A DNA stretch of 64,000 nt from Castellaniella hirudinis (GTDB lineage Bacteria > Pseudomonadota > Gammaproteobacteria > Burkholderiales > Burkholderiaceae_B): contig NZ_JBHSDY010000002.1 in the NCBI RefSeq assembly GCF_042651965.1, forward strand, positions 558,001 to 622,000, read 5' to 3'. Shown here piece after piece: positions 1-10,604 of this stretch (positions are counted from its first letter, which is position 1; the number at the start of each line of letters is the position of its first letter). The notes below the pieces were generated by a model. That model had not been told where the DNA came from and did no database searches. It was given only the letters and a program-made list of their open reading frames with translations. Position numbers and translations under genes: made by a program.

Positions 1-810
1 GATCAGGTGATCCAGCAGACCGTAATGCCGCGCCAGGGCGATCAGCTCGGCGTTGTCGCGCGACATGCCCAGGCCGATCAGCACGCAACGCAGGTCCGGA
101 TGGGCGCGCACGCACAGGGCCAGCGCCGCCAGCAGGTTTTCATGGTCCTTCAGCGGATTCCAGCGCGCCACGCTGCCCAGCAGCGGCGCGCCCTCGGGCA
201 CGCCCCAGCGGGCGCGCAGTTCGGCGGCGCCCGCCGCGTCCGGATGCCAGACGCCCAGGTCGTAGCCATTGGGCACCACCAGCACCCGGTCGGCGCGATA
301 GCCCCAGCCCCGGTGGACCTCGGCCGCCTTGCGGGCGCAGGCGACGATGACGCCCGGCACCCAGCCCGAGACGCGGGCGCAGGCCCAGGCGGCCAGGCGG
401 GAGGAGCGGCTGCTTTCACCCAGGCTGACGCCCGAATTGCGCACGCCCCAGGCCACGGCGCGGATACCGGCCAGGCGCGCCGCCAGGCCGGCGATCAGGT
501 CGGCGTGGTACATCCAGGTCTGCACCACATCGGGACGGCGTTCGCGCAACAAGCGGAACAGCCGCCACAGGCCTCGCACATTCCCGCCCAGACCCTGCAT
601 GTCCAGGCAGATCACCTCGACGCCGGCCTCGCGCAGCCGCGCGCCCATGACGCCTTCGCCCCGCATGGACACCACCGTATGCCGCACCGTGCCGCCGGGC
701 GCCGTGGCCAGGCGGAACAAGACGGTCTCGGCGCCGCCGTGCAGCAGGCCCGAAATCACGTGCATCACCTGCAAGGGATGGTCAGGCTGCCCTGCCTCGT
801 GTTCATTCAT
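1..810 (-). CDS. Glycosyltransferase, family 4 type (3'-truncated by window edge)
   Basis: The frame runs from an ATG at 810 to the window edge with no stop, so about 270 residues are visible. The N-terminus carries the GT-B acceptor-side glycine loop (HGGAE at residues 24-28). Near residue 220 a VARWNPLKDHENLL stretch resembles the start of the donor-binding Rossmann half of family 4 enzymes. The start overlaps the stop of the preceding glycosyltransferase by four bases (ATGA), so it is the last visible gene of the polysaccharide operon. It probably adds one sugar to a lipid-linked intermediate on the inner face of the cytoplasmic membrane. Donor and acceptor cannot be read from the sequence. 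Confidence 0.85.
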   Translation of the reverse strand, partial: MNEHEAGQPDHPLQVMHVISGLLHGGAETVLFRLATAPGGTVRHTVVSMRGEGVMGARLREAGVEVICLDMQGLGGNVRGLWRLFRLLRERRPDVVQTWMYHADLIAGLAARLAGIRAVAWGVRNSGVSLGESSRSSRLAAWACARVSGWVPGVIVACARKAAEVHRGWGYRADRVLVVPNGYDLGVWHPDAAGAAELRARWGVPEGAPLLGSVARWNPLKDHENLLAALALCVRAHPDLRCVLIGLGMSRDNAELIALARHYGLLDHLI

Positions 811-1994
811 GAAGTTTCCTTGTCCTCGCCGCACTGCGTGCCGTCCGTGTCCGTCCAGGCATCATCCCAGGCCCGCAAGACGGCGTCCAGCCCATAGCGG
901 GACCGCACCGACTCGGCGGCCGCCCGGCCTCGGGCCTCGCGCTCGGCCGGGTCGGCGCCCATGACCCGCAGCAAGGCCTGCCGCAGGGCCGCCTCGTCGT
1001 CCAGAGGGACCAATTCCGCCAAGCGGCCGTTCCGCGTCAGTTCCGACGGCCCCGAGGGGCAGTCCGTCGCCACGCAGGGCAAGCCCAAGGCCATGGCTTC
1101 GAGCAGCGCGTTCGGAAAACCTTCGACGCGGGAATTCAGCACAAAGGCATGGGCCGTGGCCAGGTCTTCCCAGGGCGTCCGGCTGAAGCCGGGCAGCCGG
1201 ACGCGGGATTCCAGCCCCAATGCGCGGACACGCTGCAGACAGGCCTCGCGTTGCGCGCCGTCGCCCCAGATGCATAAATCCCAGTCCGGGCACTGCGGCG
1301 CAATCGTGGCGAAACATTCGATCAAGCGGTCGAACTGCTTGACGGGATTGAAGCGTCCCAGCGCAGCCAGGGTATAGCGCGGTCCCGGAGGCTCCTGGTC
1401 CCGGCGCTGCGGCAACCCGTCGGGCAGCGGATTGGGAATCACCGCGAGACGGCGCACGCCCGGCGCGACCTGCAGCAGATGCTGCGCGCTGCGACGTGTC
1501 TGTACGGCGACGCGACGCGCCCAGGGATAGGTCCAGCGCCGCAGGCGGCGCAGGCTGGCTTCCAGATTGACGCTATGCGCCGGGTCGGTGCGTTCACCCA
1601 CGACGATCGGCAGGCCCAGGCCGCGCAGGGCCAGCAGCGCCGTCACGTTGACGTTGGTCAGAAAGGACAGCACCCGGTCGGGACGGGATTCCCGCGCCAG
1701 GCGCCGCAAGGCGGCGAGCTTGGCCGCCGGACGCAACCAGGCCGGGCCCCGCATCAAGTCGGCCAGCCACAGCAGGCGCACGCCCGGGTCCAGCGCCTGA
1801 TCGCAGCGCCCGCGGCCGGAATAGCAGCACACCAGGGTGACCTCGTCGCCGCGCCGCGCCCAGGCATTGGCCAGGGTGGCGGCCACGCGCTCGGCGCCGC
1901 CCCCGTGCATGGAGCTGACGAGGAACAGCATCCGCCGCGGCCGACCGGCCCGGGCATCGCCAGCAACCGCATGCGGATCGCCCGGCGCCGTCAT
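807..1994 (-). CDS. Glycosyltransferase, family 4 (GT-B)
   Basis: The protein is 395 residues, normal for a GT-B retaining glycosyltransferase. It has the N-terminal HGGGAERVA loop and, around residue 300, the EX7E motif of family 4 (EGFPNALLE) followed by AMALGLPCVATDC. I chose the ATG at 1994, which overlaps the upstream stop (TGATG) and follows an AAAGGG-type ribosome site. The only in-frame upstream alternative is a GTG at 2030. It is closely related in layout to the neighbouring transferase and probably acts in sequence with it on the same lipid-linked oligosaccharide. The sugar specificity is unknown. Confidence 0.88.
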   Translation of the reverse strand: MTAPGDPHAVAGDARAGRPRRMLFLVSSMHGGGAERVAATLANAWARRGDEVTLVCCYSGRGRCDQALDPGVRLLWLADLMRGPAWLRPAAKLAALRRLARESRPDRVLSFLTNVNVTALLALRGLGLPIVVGERTDPAHSVNLEASLRRLRRWTYPWARRVAVQTRRSAQHLLQVAPGVRRLAVIPNPLPDGLPQRRDQEPPGPRYTLAALGRFNPVKQFDRLIECFATIAPQCPDWDLCIWGDGAQREACLQRVRALGLESRVRLPGFSRTPWEDLATAHAFVLNSRVEGFPNALLEAMALGLPCVATDCPSGPSELTRNGRLAELVPLDDEAALRQALLRVMGADPAEREARGRAAAESVRSRYGLDAVLRAWDDAWTDTDGTQCGEDKETS

Positions 1995-3121
1995 CAGTTG
2001 ACCCTTTCGCCCTGGAACACCTGTTCCCACAGCGCCATGATGCGGGCGGTGCCGAAGCGATCCCGCGCATCGACGGCGCGGCCCGCCAGGCGCGACCGCA
2101 GCCCGGCGTCCGCCATCAATTCGGCCAGGCCGGCCGCCAGGGCGTCCGGATCGTCGATCGGCCGGACCAGCCGGCCGTCCAGGCCTTCACGGATGATTTC
2201 CCGCGGGCCGGTGTCGCAATCGGTCGCCACGCACGGCAGGCCGCAGGCCATGGCTTCGATCAAGGTATTGGACAAGCCTTCGGCCTGGGAACTGAGCACG
2301 TACAGGTCCGCCGCGCCGTACCAGGCCGCCATATTGCCGACACGCCCGGGCAGGCTGACGCGCTCGCCCAGGCCCAGTTCGTCGCGCAGGGACTCCAGCG
2401 CCTCGCGCTGCTCGCCCTCGCCCAGAATGGTCAGGTCCCAGTCGGGGAACGGCGCCGCCAGTTGGGCGAAGGCCCGCAACAGGCCGTCGAACCCCTTGAC
2501 CGGATGCAGGCGGCCCACGGCCAGCAGACGACGGCGGCCGGGCACGCACGGCGGTTCCAGCAGCGGCTCGCCGTCGACCAGCGGCCAGCGCACGGCATTG
2601 GGGATGACCTGGGCGCGCACGCCGGGCAGATGCTCGTCCAGCCACTGCGCCGTGCCCCGGGTCAGGGCGACGACCGCGTCAGCGCGCGGATAAGTCGAGC
2701 GGCGCAGCCGTTCCCAGAAAGCCGGCAGCGACAGGCTGGGCGGATGCGCGTGCTCGGTGGCGATCACGCGGGCGCGCCCGCGCGCGGCCAGCACCGCCAG
2801 CACCGAGCCGCGGGTCATCATACCCAGCACCACCGCCGGACGATGGCGGCGCACCAGCCGGCGCAGCGCCCATACCCGCAGCAGATTGCCCCACAAGGCG
2901 CCCACCGGGCCCGCGCTGTCGCCCGCCAGCCCCAGCGCATGACGCTGCACGCCGTCCGGCAGCGGATAGGCGTCCTCGCGGCCATCGGTCTGGGTCACGA
3001 TCATCACCCGGCAGCCGCGTTCCCGCCAGCCGGCGGCCAGATCCACCGCCACGCGCTCGGCGCCGCCGCCTCGCAGCGAATGGATCACGATCATCAGGTC
3101 GATCCGTTCCACGTTCATCAT
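1994..3121 (-). CDS. Glycosyltransferase, family 4 (GT-B)
   Basis: The product is 375 residues. The N-terminal SLRGGGAERVAVDLA loop and the EX7E motif (EGLSNTLIE, about residue 285) followed by AMACGLPCVATDCDTGP identify a family 4 GT-B transferase. Two adjacent ATGs (3121 and 3118) follow an AAGGGGA ribosome site, and the second has the better spacing. It shares the ATDC-x-GP signature with the next gene, which suggests an old duplication. It lies just downstream of the flippase gene, so it is part of the glycan operon. Acceptor and donor are not predictable here. Confidence 0.88.
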   Translation of the reverse strand: MMNVERIDLMIVIHSLRGGGAERVAVDLAAGWRERGCRVMIVTQTDGREDAYPLPDGVQRHALGLAGDSAGPVGALWGNLLRVWALRRLVRRHRPAVVLGMMTRGSVLAVLAARGRARVIATEHAHPPSLSLPAFWERLRRSTYPRADAVVALTRGTAQWLDEHLPGVRAQVIPNAVRWPLVDGEPLLEPPCVPGRRRLLAVGRLHPVKGFDGLLRAFAQLAAPFPDWDLTILGEGEQREALESLRDELGLGERVSLPGRVGNMAAWYGAADLYVLSSQAEGLSNTLIEAMACGLPCVATDCDTGPREIIREGLDGRLVRPIDDPDALAAGLAELMADAGLRSRLAGRAVDARDRFGTARIMALWEQVFQGERVN

Positions 3122-3166
3122 GTCCCCTTGACGCTGCGCTTGGGACAGCCCGGCACGCTCACGACT

Positions 3167-4510
3167 TCACTCCTTTGACGGCGGCACACGCCAGGCCAGG
3201 CCCAGGTAGCACACATAAGACAAGGCGTACATGCAGGCGGTCGCCAGCATGATGCCCGCCGCGCCCATGGACGGCGCCAGCACGGTATTCATCCAGGCCT
3301 TGATGCCGAAATTCAGGACGGCGATGGCCGCCATCCAACTGTAGCGGTTCTGGCTGGCCAGCAACTGCACCAGGATCAGCACGCCGAAATAAAACGGCAA
3401 CTGCAACATCCCCCAGCGCAGCACGTGCGCCACGGCGACCGTATCCTGCGCCGTGAAGGCGCCGCGCTCGAACAGCAGCGACACCAGCCAGGGCGCCAGC
3501 CACCAGCCGATCAGCACCACGAGGGCGCCCAGCCCCAGCAGCACAAACGACCATTTCAGCGCCATGGCACGGGCGTGCCCCGCGTCGCCCCGGGCCTGGA
3601 TGTCGGCCAGCACCGGCAGGGCCGCGCGGCCGACCGAGGCCGCCCCCAGGCCGATCATCAGCGACAGCAGCCGCGCCGCATAGCCCAGGGTCGCGTTGGC
3701 GTTGGCGCCCAGCTTGGCCGCCGTGTACTGGTCGATCGGACCGACGAAGCTCATGGCCAACTGGCCGACCAGCATGATCCCGGCGGCAACCGCCAGACTG
3801 GACCACTGCGGCGCGCGCCGGCTCAGGCGCGGCCGCACCGGCACACCATCCGCGCGCCGCGCCAGAATATCCTGCCACACGGCCTGGACGGCATAGCCCA
3901 GCAGCGTGCCCCAGAGCAGCGGCAGCACCCCGGCGTCGGCCGGCGCCGCCAGCACACAGACCAGGATCGCCACCGCCGGCACGCTGTCGAGCAGGGTGTT
4001 GATGTGACGTTCGTGCGCCCGCAGGCGCGCCGCGCCCAGGCCCATCCAGACCGTGAAGAAGGCGGCCGGCGCAAAGCCCAGGATCAGCAGCAGGCTCATG
4101 TCGCGCACGGTGGGCGACAGCCCCTGCCCCGCCACGTCCAGGACCATCGGCCAGGCCAGGCCCAGCAGGACGGCCGTCACGGCCCCCAGCACCCAGGCCC
4201 AGCCTTGCAGTTCGCCCAGGAAGCGCCCGTGCTCGGCGGGATCGTCCTGACGGCTGCGCACCAGGGCCGGGATCAGCACCACGGAACAGGCGCCGACCAG
4301 CGTCACCGGCAGCCAACTGGAGATCGTCAGCGTGAACTGGTAGGCGTCCACGGCGTCGCTGACGCCGTAGCGGTAGGCCACCGCCATTTCCTTGAACGCG
4401 CCCACGGCCTTGCCCATCAACAGGAAGAAGGCCACGCGTGCCGCCCCCAGGGCGATGCGGCGATGATCGTCGTGCAACTCCGCCAGCCGGCGTTTCAGCA
4501 GCGCGAACAC
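3167..4510 (-). CDS. MurJ/MviN-like lipid-linked glycan flippase (MOP superfamily)
   Basis: A 447-residue polytopic membrane protein with roughly 12 hydrophobic segments. It begins with the typical amphipathic start and the VAYRYGVSDAVDAYQFT region of MviN/MurJ-type proteins, and its first loops carry arginine-rich cytoplasmic stretches. MurJ of this phylum is usually about 510 residues, so this is a shorter paralogue. Placed among glycosyltransferases, it more likely flips an undecaprenyl-linked oligosaccharide than lipid II, taking the Wzx role of the operon; that is inference from context. The start is a GTG at 4510 with an AGGG site upstream, and no ATG lies before the first membrane segment. 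Confidence 0.82.
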   Translation of the reverse strand: MFALLKRRLAELHDDHRRIALGAARVAFFLLMGKAVGAFKEMAVAYRYGVSDAVDAYQFTLTISSWLPVTLVGACSVVLIPALVRSRQDDPAEHGRFLGELQGWAWVLGAVTAVLLGLAWPMVLDVAGQGLSPTVRDMSLLLILGFAPAAFFTVWMGLGAARLRAHERHINTLLDSVPAVAILVCVLAAPADAGVLPLLWGTLLGYAVQAVWQDILARRADGVPVRPRLSRRAPQWSSLAVAAGIMLVGQLAMSFVGPIDQYTAAKLGANANATLGYAARLLSLMIGLGAASVGRAALPVLADIQARGDAGHARAMALKWSFVLLGLGALVVLIGWWLAPWLVSLLFERGAFTAQDTVAVAHVLRWGMLQLPFYFGVLILVQLLASQNRYSWMAAIAVLNFGIKAWMNTVLAPSMGAAGIMLATACMYALSYVCYLGLAWRVPPSKE

Positions 4511-4548
4511 GTCAACAAGCCCTCACACGTCGATCCCGCACACCCGGG

Positions 4549-5574
<1,026 letters not shown>

Positions 5575-5583
5575 GCAAAAGCC

Positions 5584-6858
<1,275 letters not shown>

Positions 6859-6901
6859 TTGGTTCTCCCCGGCATCAGCGCCGATTTGACGATATGAAAT
6901 T

Positions 6902-8044
6902 TTAATCGCGCCGCACGCCCCGGCCCAGGGACGGCAGCAGCAGCCAGCGCGGCCGCTTCCAGGTCACCAGGCGGATGTACAGCCAGATGTAGGCTGCCGC
7001 GAAGGCCCCCATGCTCAGGCACAGCAGCCAGGCGTTGTCCCACCAGAGCGTGGCGGGCACCAGCCCGATCAGCGCCAGCACCCACAGATAGGGCGAGGTC
7101 ATGGCGTTGCACAGCGCCGGCAGCGCATGGCGGCGGTCGCGGCTGAAGGTGATGCGGACCAGGCGGCGGAACACCAGTTGATGCAGGTGCAGCGCGTCGG
7201 GCTGGTCGACCGGCACACCGCGCTTGAACTTGCGGCGCCAGATGGAAAACAGGGTTTCGAAGACCGGGTAGAACAGCACGGCCAGCGCATAAAAGGGCGA
7301 CACCCCGGGATTGCGCACCACCAGTTGCACCGCCAGCTCGGCCAGCATGAAGCCGACGAAATACGCCCCACCATCGCCCAGGAAGACCCGGCCGAAGGGA
7401 AAATTCCAGACCAGGAAGCCCAGCGTCGCGGAGGCCAGGGACGTGGCAATCAGGAAGATGGGCATGTCCTGGACTTGCCAGGCGACCAGGGCGAGCGACA
7501 CCGCCATCAGGGTGGCGATCATGCCGGCCAGGCCGTTCATGCCGTCGATGATGTTCAACGCGTGGGTGCAGCCGCCGACCGCCACCATGGTGAACAGCAG
7601 TGAAATGATCGGCCAGGCCGACAGCAGCGAATCGGCCCATGACAGGCCCACGCGCGACACGCCGCCCAGCAGCCACCAGGCGATGGCGGCCGATACGAAG
7701 GCCGCCAGCAGGCGCTTGCCGGAACCGATGTCTTTGGTGATGTCTTCGAGCAGGCCGGCGACGAACACCGGCAGCGCCGACACGAACAGGGCCGGCCACA
7801 GCCAGGTCAGGGTCATATTGCTGGGACCCAGCACCAGCAGGCCCGCCAGACTGCCGGCCACCACCGCCAGCCCGCCCACCCGGGGCGCCGCGTGGGCATG
7901 CATGGCCTGGGGCTTGTGCATATCCGTGTCGCCCGTCAGGCGACCGTGCCAGCGTTCCGATACAACGATCAGGCCGCCGACCATGAAGGCGACAATTCCG
8001 ATAATGGGCCAGCCGAGCGTCGCGGACAGATTGGAGGCGTTCAA
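6902..8044 (-). CDS. Undecaprenyl-phosphate sugar-1-phosphate transferase, WecA/WbpL type
   Basis: A 380-residue membrane protein of the MraY/WecA (glycosyltransferase 4, PF00953) family with about ten hydrophobic helices. It shows the family hallmarks NIIDGMNGLAG (about residue 165), FLGDGGAYFVGF, and the loop HLHQLVFRR that binds the nucleotide sugar. It transfers HexNAc-1-phosphate from UDP to undecaprenyl phosphate and so starts lipid-linked glycan assembly. It is the first gene of the operon. The likely start is a TTG at 8044 preceded by AGGTCTG; the next ATG (7984) would cut into the first helix. Specificity (GlcNAc, QuiNAc, FucNAc) cannot be decided. Confidence 0.87.
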   Translation of the reverse strand: MNASNLSATLGWPIIGIVAFMVGGLIVVSERWHGRLTGDTDMHKPQAMHAHAAPRVGGLAVVAGSLAGLLVLGPSNMTLTWLWPALFVSALPVFVAGLLEDITKDIGSGKRLLAAFVSAAIAWWLLGGVSRVGLSWADSLLSAWPIISLLFTMVAVGGCTHALNIIDGMNGLAGMIATLMAVSLALVAWQVQDMPIFLIATSLASATLGFLVWNFPFGRVFLGDGGAYFVGFMLAELAVQLVVRNPGVSPFYALAVLFYPVFETLFSIWRRKFKRGVPVDQPDALHLHQLVFRRLVRITFSRDRRHALPALCNAMTSPYLWVLALIGLVPATLWWDNAWLLCLSMGAFAAAYIWLYIRLVTWKRPRWLLLPSLGRGVRRD

Positions 8045-8126
8045 GTCAGACCTATTTAGGCAAAACGAGATTATCGGCCAATTTTGTAACTTGTGGTGCG
8101 GCGCAGCGGATACAGATGCAACAAAA

Positions 8127-8159
8127 GGGTCCCGCAGACGTGAGGCGTCCGCGGGACCC
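8127..8159 (-). terminator. Rho-independent terminator of the aldehyde dehydrogenase gene
   Basis: A hairpin with a 9-bp perfect outer stem (GGGTCCCGC with GCGGGACCC), extended inward by GACG/CGTC, is followed on the minus strand by TTTTGTTG. It lies 66 bp past the dehydrogenase stop and separates that gene from the polysaccharide operon beginning at 8044. A second GC-rich palindrome (about 8178-8197) stands between it and the gene. Confidence 0.8.
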
Positions 8160-8225
8160 GGCCTGGTGCTCCCCGCCGGCCGGCGCCGGCCGGACGGCGG
8201 ATCAAACAGTCACAGGATCACAAGA

Positions 8226-9680
8226 TTACAGCCCGCCCATGCACAGGTATTTGACGACCAGATAATCGTCCAGCCCGTAATGCGAGCCTTCGCGCCCCAG
8301 GCCGGACTGCTTGACCCCGCCGAAGGGCACGGCTTCGTTGGAGATCAGCCCGGTGTTGATGCCCACCATGCCGTATTCCAGCGCCTCGGCCACGCGCCAC
8401 ACCCGGCCGAGGTCGCGGCTGTAGAAATAGGCGGCCAGGCCATATTCCGTATCGTTCGCCATGCGGACCACGTCCGCGTCGTCGCTGAAGCGGAACAGCG
8501 GCGCCAGCGGGCCGAAGGTTTCCTCGCGGGCGAATTTCATCGTCGGCAAAGCGTCAGCCACCACCGTCGGCTGGAAGAAGGTATGCCCCAGAGCATGGGG
8601 TTCCCCGCCGATCAGGACGCGCCCGCCCTGGGCCACGGCATCCGCGATGTGCTCCTGGACCTTGGCCACGGCGGCCTCGTCGATCAGGGGCCCCTGGGTG
8701 ACGCCGTCCTCCAGGCCATTGCCCACACGCAGCTTGCCGACGGCCTCGACCAGCTTGCGGCTGAAGGCGTCGTACACCGAATCCTGCACGTAGAAACGGT
8801 TGGTGCACACGCAGGTCTGCCCGGCGTTGCGGTATTTGCTGGCGATGGCGCCTTCCACGGCGGCATCCAGGTCCGCGTCGTCGAACACGATGAAGGGCGC
8901 GTTGCCGCCCAGTTCCAGGGACAGCTTCTTGATCGAGGGGGCGCACTGGCGCATCAGCAGGCGCCCGACCTCGGTCGAGCCGGTGAAGGACAGCTTGCGC
9001 ACGATCGGGCTGGACGTCATCTCGCCGCCGATGGCGGGGGCATCCCCGGTCAGGACGGAGAACACGCCGGCCGGCACGCCGGCCTGTTCCGCCAGCACCG
9101 CCAGCGCCAGCGCTGAAAACGGCGTCTGTTCGGCGGGCTTGACGACCAGCGGACAACCGGCCGCCAGCGCGGCGCCGGCCTTGCGGGTGATCATGGAAGA
9201 CGGGAAATTCCAGGGCGTGATGGCGGCGCACACCCCGATGGGTTCCCGGGTGACGACGACCCGGCGGTCCCGGGCGAACGAGGGGATCACGTCGCCATAG
9301 GCGCGCTTGCCTTCTTCGGCAAACCATTCCAGGAACGCGGCGCCGTAGGCGATTTCGCCCTTGGATTCGGCCAGCGGCTTGCCCTGTTCGGCCGTCATGA
9401 TCAGGGCCAGGTCCTGGGCGTGTTCGGTCATCAGCTCGAACCAGCGCCGCAGGATGGCTGCGCGCTCCTTGGCGGTCATCGCGCGCCAGGCGCCCCAGGC
9501 GGTCTGGGCCCCCTCGATGGCCCGACGCGTTTCGGCCGCGCCCATGCAGGGCACGGTGCCCAGCAGTTCGCCCGTCGCCGGGTTATGGACGGCGATGGTC
9601 TGGGCGGAATCCGCATCGCACCACTGGCCATTGAGATAGGCCTGCTGGCGCAGCAGGTCCGGTTTTTTCAGTGTCAGCAT
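8226..9680 (-). CDS. gabD: NAD(P)-dependent succinate-semialdehyde dehydrogenase-like aldehyde dehydrogenase
   Basis: The product is 484 residues, the usual GabD length. It has the coenzyme-binding segment PWNFPSSMITRKAG (about residue 150), the general base glutamate in LELGGNAPF (about residue 254), the catalytic cysteine in GQTCVCTNRF (about residue 288) and the FGPLAPLFRF region. The paired cysteines and the overall sequence match succinate-semialdehyde and glutarate-semialdehyde dehydrogenases, which feed GABA or a related compound into the TCA cycle. It is divergently transcribed from an IclR regulator and a glutamate symporter, which fits glutamate/GABA metabolism. The exact substrate is inferred. 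Confidence 0.85.
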   Translation of the reverse strand: MLTLKKPDLLRQQAYLNGQWCDADSAQTIAVHNPATGELLGTVPCMGAAETRRAIEGAQTAWGAWRAMTAKERAAILRRWFELMTEHAQDLALIMTAEQGKPLAESKGEIAYGAAFLEWFAEEGKRAYGDVIPSFARDRRVVVTREPIGVCAAITPWNFPSSMITRKAGAALAAGCPLVVKPAEQTPFSALALAVLAEQAGVPAGVFSVLTGDAPAIGGEMTSSPIVRKLSFTGSTEVGRLLMRQCAPSIKKLSLELGGNAPFIVFDDADLDAAVEGAIASKYRNAGQTCVCTNRFYVQDSVYDAFSRKLVEAVGKLRVGNGLEDGVTQGPLIDEAAVAKVQEHIADAVAQGGRVLIGGEPHALGHTFFQPTVVADALPTMKFAREETFGPLAPLFRFSDDADVVRMANDTEYGLAAYFYSRDLGRVWRVAEALEYGMVGINTGLISNEAVPFGGVKQSGLGREGSHYGLDDYLVVKYLCMGGL

Positions 9681-9688
9681 GGGTGTAT

Positions 9689-9721
9689 TTGTGCCTCGGT
9701 TGATCGTTCACTATAATGAAC
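9689..9721 (+). promoter_or_regulatory. Promoter and operator-like palindrome between gabD-like gene and iclR
   Basis: TTGTGC (9689-9694) and a perfect TATAAT (9712-9717) are separated by 17 bp and point toward the IclR gene. The -10 box lies inside the palindrome GTTCACTATAATGAAC (9706-9721). An AATGAAC direct repeat recurs about 20 bp further on. A regulator bound here would occlude the promoter, which fits IclR-type autoregulation and co-control of the divergent dehydrogenase. Confidence 0.6.
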
Positions 9722-9734
9722 GACGTTTATTGGA

Positions 9735-10577
9735 ATGAACAATCTGATATTAACGGCCCGGCCCTTCGGGCGTCAATCCGACCTGGCTTGCATGCAAACC
9801 GACAAAATCCTGGCGCCTGCCGTGACCCGCGCCTCTGCCGTGCTGGACCTGCTGGCCCGCACCGGCCGCCCCGTGGCGCTGGCCGAACTGGCCAAGACCT
9901 TGCAACTGCCCAAGAGCAGCCTGCACGTTCTGTGCACGACGCTGGAACACCTGAATCTGATCACGCGGCTGGACGGCGGCCAGATGACCCTGGGGCCGCA
10001 CGTGATGATGTGGGCCAACGCCTTCATGGCGCGGCTGGACATCACGCAGGAATTTTTCGCGTCCTGGGATGACATGCGCGTCCTGCCGGAAGAAACCATC
10101 ACGCTGTCGGTGCGCGACGGCGCAGAGGTCGTGTACATCGCCTGCCGCAACGGCAAGCATCCCCTGGGACTGCAATTCCACGCCGGCATGCGGCTGCCGG
10201 CGGTCTATACCGCGACGGGCCTGGCCATGCTCAGCACCCTGCCGGACGCCAGCGCACGCAAGCTGCTGGACGGCCAGGCCGGCGGCTGGCCCGCGCCGCT
10301 GACCGAGCACGGCCTGCGCGACACCGCCTCGGCCATCACCGAACTGCAGCGCATCCGCCAACAACGCTATTCGACCGACCGCGAGGGGGTGCGCGACGGC
10401 ATGTATTGCTTCGGCGCGCCGGTCTTCGATTCGCGCAATCCCGAAGCCGTGGCGGGGGTGGCGGTCAGCATCCGCTCGCTGGAAGCCAACCCGGCGCTCG
10501 AAGCACGGGCCGGGCACGCCATCCGCAAACTGGCGGATCGGCTGTCGGAACGGCTGGGGGCCGTACAAGCGTTTTAA
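9735..10577 (+). CDS. IclR-family transcriptional regulator
   Basis: Up to 280 residues: an N-terminal winged helix (about residues 25-85, with LAELAKTLQLPKSSLHVLCTTLE as helix-turn-helix) and the C-terminal IclR effector domain (TYRATG-like VYTATGLAMLSTLP and YSTDREGVRDGMYCFGAPVFD). The first ATG is at 9735; a second at 9792 gives a 261-residue protein closer to the family norm, and neither has a good ribosome site. It is 27 bp upstream of gltS and divergent from the dehydrogenase gene, so it probably controls both, perhaps in response to a glutamate- or GABA-derived effector. The effector is not predictable. Confidence 0.88.
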   Translation: MNNLILTARPFGRQSDLACMQTDKILAPAVTRASAVLDLLARTGRPVALAELAKTLQLPKSSLHVLCTTLEHLNLITRLDGGQMTLGPHVMMWANAFMARLDITQEFFASWDDMRVLPEETITLSVRDGAEVVYIACRNGKHPLGLQFHAGMRLPAVYTATGLAMLSTLPDASARKLLDGQAGGWPAPLTEHGLRDTASAITELQRIRQQRYSTDREGVRDGMYCFGAPVFDSRNPEAVAGVAVSIRSLEANPALEARAGHAIRKLADRLSERLGAVQAF

Positions 10578-10604
10578 AATAGGGCCGTTGCACCCGGAGA
10601 GCCC

